Source: Clostridiales bacterium
GTDB taxonomy: Bacteria; Bacillota; Clostridia; Oscillospirales; Oscillospiraceae
NCBI GenBank assembly: GCA_003525905.1
Contig: DQIA01000124.1
Span: 1-7,811 of the forward strand
Direction: 5' to 3'
Length of the DNA stretch: 7,811 nt
In this document: positions 6,547 through 7,811 of the stretch, in pieces
Numbering within the stretch: position 1 is the first letter of the stretch
Layout: every line of letters starts with the position of its first letter
Notes under the pieces: generated by a model
What the model was told of the DNA's origin: nothing
Databases searched by the model: none
The model's input: the letters and a program-made list of their open reading frames with translations, nothing else
Position numbers and translations under genes: made by a program

Positions 6547-6572
6547 ATAGGAATTCGAAAGGAGCCTGTTTT

Positions 6573-7502
6573 ATGAAAGTCTATTCCAGCATTTCCGAGC
6601 TTGTCGGCCACACGCCGCTCGTGCAGCTGCAGCGCTTTGCCGCGGCGCGCGGCCTGAAGGCAAACCTGCTGGCCAAGGTCGAATATTTTAACCCCGCGGG
6701 CAGCGTAAAGGACCGCATCGCCTGTGCCATGCTGGACGATGCCGAGCAGCGCGGCCTGCTGAAGCCGGGCGCTGTCATCGTCGAGCCGACGAGCGGCAAC
6801 ACCGGCATCGGCCTTGCCGCCATGGCGGCCGCGCGCGGCTACCGCGTCATCCTGACCATGCCGGAGACCATGAGCGTCGAGCGCCGCAACCTGCTCAAGG
6901 CCTATGGTGCGCAGCTTGTCCTGACGGACGGTGCGCAGGGCATGAAGGGTGCCATTGCCAAGGCGGAGGAGATCGCCGCGCAGACGCCCGGCAGCTTCCT
7001 GCCCGGCCAGTTCACGAATCCGGCCAACCCCGCCATCCACCGCGCCACGACCGGCCCGGAGATCTGGCAGGATACGGACGGGACCGTCGATATTTTCGTT
7101 GCGGGCGTCGGCACCGGCGGCACCATCACGGGCACGGGCGAATATCTGAAGTCGCAGAACCCGAATGTGCGCGTCGTCGCGGTCGAACCGGCCGGTTCTC
7201 CGGTCCTGTCCAAGGGCACGCCCGGTCCGCACAAGATCCAGGGCATCGGTGCGGGCTTCGTACCGAAGACGCTCAACACCGCCGTCTATGACGAGGTCTT
7301 CCCCGTGGAAAATGAGGACGCCTTTGCCACCGGCCGCGCGCTGGCGCGGGAGGAGGGCCTGCTCGTCGGCATTTCGTCCGGCGCGGCGGTCTTTGCGGCG
7401 GCGGAGCTGGCCAAGCGACCGGAAAATGCAGGCAAGACCATTGTCGCCCTGCTCCCGGATACCGGTGAGCGCTACCTCTCCACTGCCATGTTCACGGAGT
7501 AA
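6573..7502 (+). CDS. cysK: Cysteine synthase (O-acetylserine sulfhydrylase)
   Basis: Makes L-cysteine from O-acetyl-L-serine and sulfide, a cytoplasmic PLP enzyme of fold type II. The protein is 309 aa, the normal CysK length. The N-terminal GHTPLVQL (12-19) leads to the PLP-binding Lys46 in [11 protein letters not shown]. The substrate loop is [12 protein letters not shown] (71-82), the PLP-phosphate glycine loop is [10 protein letters not shown] (178-187), and the pyridine-side serine is Ser269 in GISSGAA; the C-terminus carries [12 protein letters not shown] (293-304), typical of bacterial Cys[21 protein letters not shown] (146-165) is the usual central block. AAAGGAG at 6558-6564 lies eight bases before the ATG. 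It has its own promoter and is separated from araD by 359 bases and two terminators, so it is not part of the arabinose operon. No intrinsic terminator with a T-run follows; only the dispersed hairpin repeat 21 bases downstream could serve. CysM is the main alternative, but the motifs and length favour CysK. Confidence 0.97.
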   Translation: MKVYSSISELVGHTPLVQLQRFAAARGLKANLLAKVEYFNPAGSVKDRIACAMLDDAEQRGLLKPGAVIVEPTSGNTGIGLAAMAAARGYRVILTMPETMSVERRNLLKAYGAQLVLTDGAQGMKGAIAKAEEIAAQTPGSFLPGQFTNPANPAIHRATTGPEIWQDTDGTVDIFVAGVGTGGTITGTGEYLKSQNPNVRVVAVEPAGSPVLSKGTPGPHKIQGIGAGFVPKTLNTAVYDEVFPVENEDAFATGRALAREEGLLVGISSGAAVFAAAELAKRPENAGKTIVALLPDTGERYLSTAMFTE

Positions 7503-7522
7503 AATCCGCACAGGCCTCCAGA

Positions 7523-7562
7523 TTTGTCATTGCGAGGGCGCTTTGCGCCCGTGGCAATCTCG
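7523..7562 (+). repeat. Dispersed hairpin repeat, copy 1
   Basis: Begins TTTGTCATTGCGAGG and ends GTGGCAATCTCG. It folds on itself: outer ATTGC (7529-7533) with GCAAT (7554-7558), and inner GGGCGC with GCGCCC around TTT (7536-7550). The ends match copy 2 while the centre differs, the pattern of a mobile or REP-like hairpin family. 'GTCATTGCGAG...GTGGCAATCTC' elements are familiar intergenic repeats in several bacterial groups, including Clostridia. Its place right after cysK may also give that transcript a stabilising 3' hairpin. Confidence 0.82.
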
Positions 7563-7694
7563 TGCAGGCATTCGCAGGTCGTGCAGCGTAACGTTAAAAC
7601 GGTGTGCACCGATTGCGTCTGTAGCGGCGCTCACTGAGCACCTTGCGCACCCATGAGTTTTCCAGCACAAATTCATTGGCGCAATGCTCCCAAG
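7563..7694. other. Non-coding spacer between repeat copies
   Basis: No gene, ribosome binding site or promoter stands out. Small self-complementary spots occur: GGTG-TG-CACC at 7601-7610 and CATTG-GCG-CAATG at 7674-7686. Together with the flanking repeats, the whole 7503-7811 stretch appears to be repeat-bearing intergenic DNA. The next gene, on either strand, lies outside the window. Confidence 0.5.
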
Positions 7695-7736
7695 TTTGTC
7701 ATTGCGAGGAGGCCAAAGGCCGACGTGGCGATCTCG
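7695..7736 (+). repeat. Dispersed hairpin repeat, copy 2
   Basis: Starts with the same 15 bases as copy 1 (TTTGTCATTGCGAGG) and ends GTGGCGATCTCG, one base different from copy 1 (A to G). Inner stem GGCC-AAA-GGCC is at 7711-7721. The outer arm ATTGC can pair with GCGAT, the A-to-G change keeping pairing as a wobble. It is in the same orientation as copy 1 and inverted relative to copy 3. Confidence 0.82.
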
Positions 7737-7790
7737 CAGTGCCCAGTAGGATCGCGGGGAAGCTATCGGCAAAATCGTAACTGCCTTCCC

Positions 7791-7811
7791 GAGATTCCCA
7801 CGTCGCTTCGC
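7791..7811 (-). repeat. Dispersed hairpin repeat, copy 3 (inverted, cut by window end)
   Basis: GAGATTCCCACGTCGCTTCGC is, read on the minus strand, GCGAAGCGACGTGGGAATCTC, matching the distal part of the repeat (GACGTGGCGATCTC in copy 2, two differences). Only this part is inside the window. Copies 2 and 3 face each other across 54 bases that hold GGGAAG (7757-7762) and CTTCCC (7785-7790), so the pair may form one larger inverted-repeat element. Confidence 0.65.

Noticed and set aside
6214..6572. T-box or other riboswitch leader for cysK, prompted by CAGGGTG at about 6338-6343.
   Set aside because: The conserved T-box GGTGGNACCGCG block is absent, and the cysK promoter lies downstream of these structures, so they would not be in its main transcript.
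6336..7511. A 391-codon open frame on the minus strand opposite cysK.
   Set aside because: It is antisense to an intact, fully motif-bearing cysK, and its beginning runs through the hairpin cluster. Its composition is that of a shadow frame.
7523..7811. CRISPR array suggested by repeated 15-base units.
   Set aside because: Only three copies with irregular spacing (132 and 54 bases), mixed orientation and variable internal sequence; this is a hairpin repeat family, not direct repeats with uniform spacers.

Overview
The window looks like a chromosomal segment of a GC-rich, probably gut-dwelling member of the Clostridia (Bacillota), most likely Oscillospirales/Ruminococcaceae-like. The grounds are strong AAGGAG-type ribosome binding sites, a DUF624 (YesL-like) membrane protein (a family found mainly in Bacillota), a CUT1 sugar transporter with no ATPase gene beside it, uniformly GC-rich coding sequence, and dispersed repeats of the 'GTCATTGCGAG' type. 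The genus cannot be fixed from the sequence. All convincing genes are on the + strand.

Bases 1-6213 are one compact pentose-utilisation operon of six genes: two ABC sugar permeases (MalF/AraP-like and MalG/AraQ-like), a DUF624 membrane protein, an FGGY-family sugar kinase, L-arabinose isomerase (araA) and L-ribulose-5-phosphate 4-epimerase (araD). Genes overlap by 1-4 bases or are separated by 1-13 bases, so they are very probably co-transcribed and partly translationally coupled. The inferred route is: an arabinose-containing sugar is imported through the permease pair, AraA makes L-ribulose, the kinase makes L-ribulose 5-phosphate, and AraD makes D-xylulose 5-phosphate for the pentose phosphate pathway. 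The kinase fills the araB slot but is shorter than classical AraB and has an unusual N-terminal phosphate motif. The substrate-binding protein presumably lies upstream of the window. The ATPase must come from elsewhere, as with MsmX in Bacillus subtilis.

Bases 6214-6572 carry no convincing gene but are unusually structured. Two near-twin intrinsic terminators (about 6243 and 6447) share their outer arms and differ in their inner stems by compensating changes. Between them lie a 9-bp-arm hairpin, an AT-rich 10-bp-arm palindrome and a 42-base imperfect inverted repeat. This is followed by a sigma-A-type promoter (TTGACA with two overlapping -10 choices) and a small palindrome near the predicted transcription start.

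Bases 6573-7502 encode cysteine synthase (cysK), an independent transcription unit. Bases 7503-7811 are non-coding and hold three copies of a short dispersed hairpin repeat (TTTGTCATTGCGAGG...GTGGC[A/G]ATCTCG), two direct and one inverted, the last cut by the window end.

No clearly new multi-gene system is visible. The points most worth following are the hairpin cluster between araD and cysK, the non-classical kinase in the arabinose operon, and the conserved-looking placement of DUF624 between transporter and catabolic genes.
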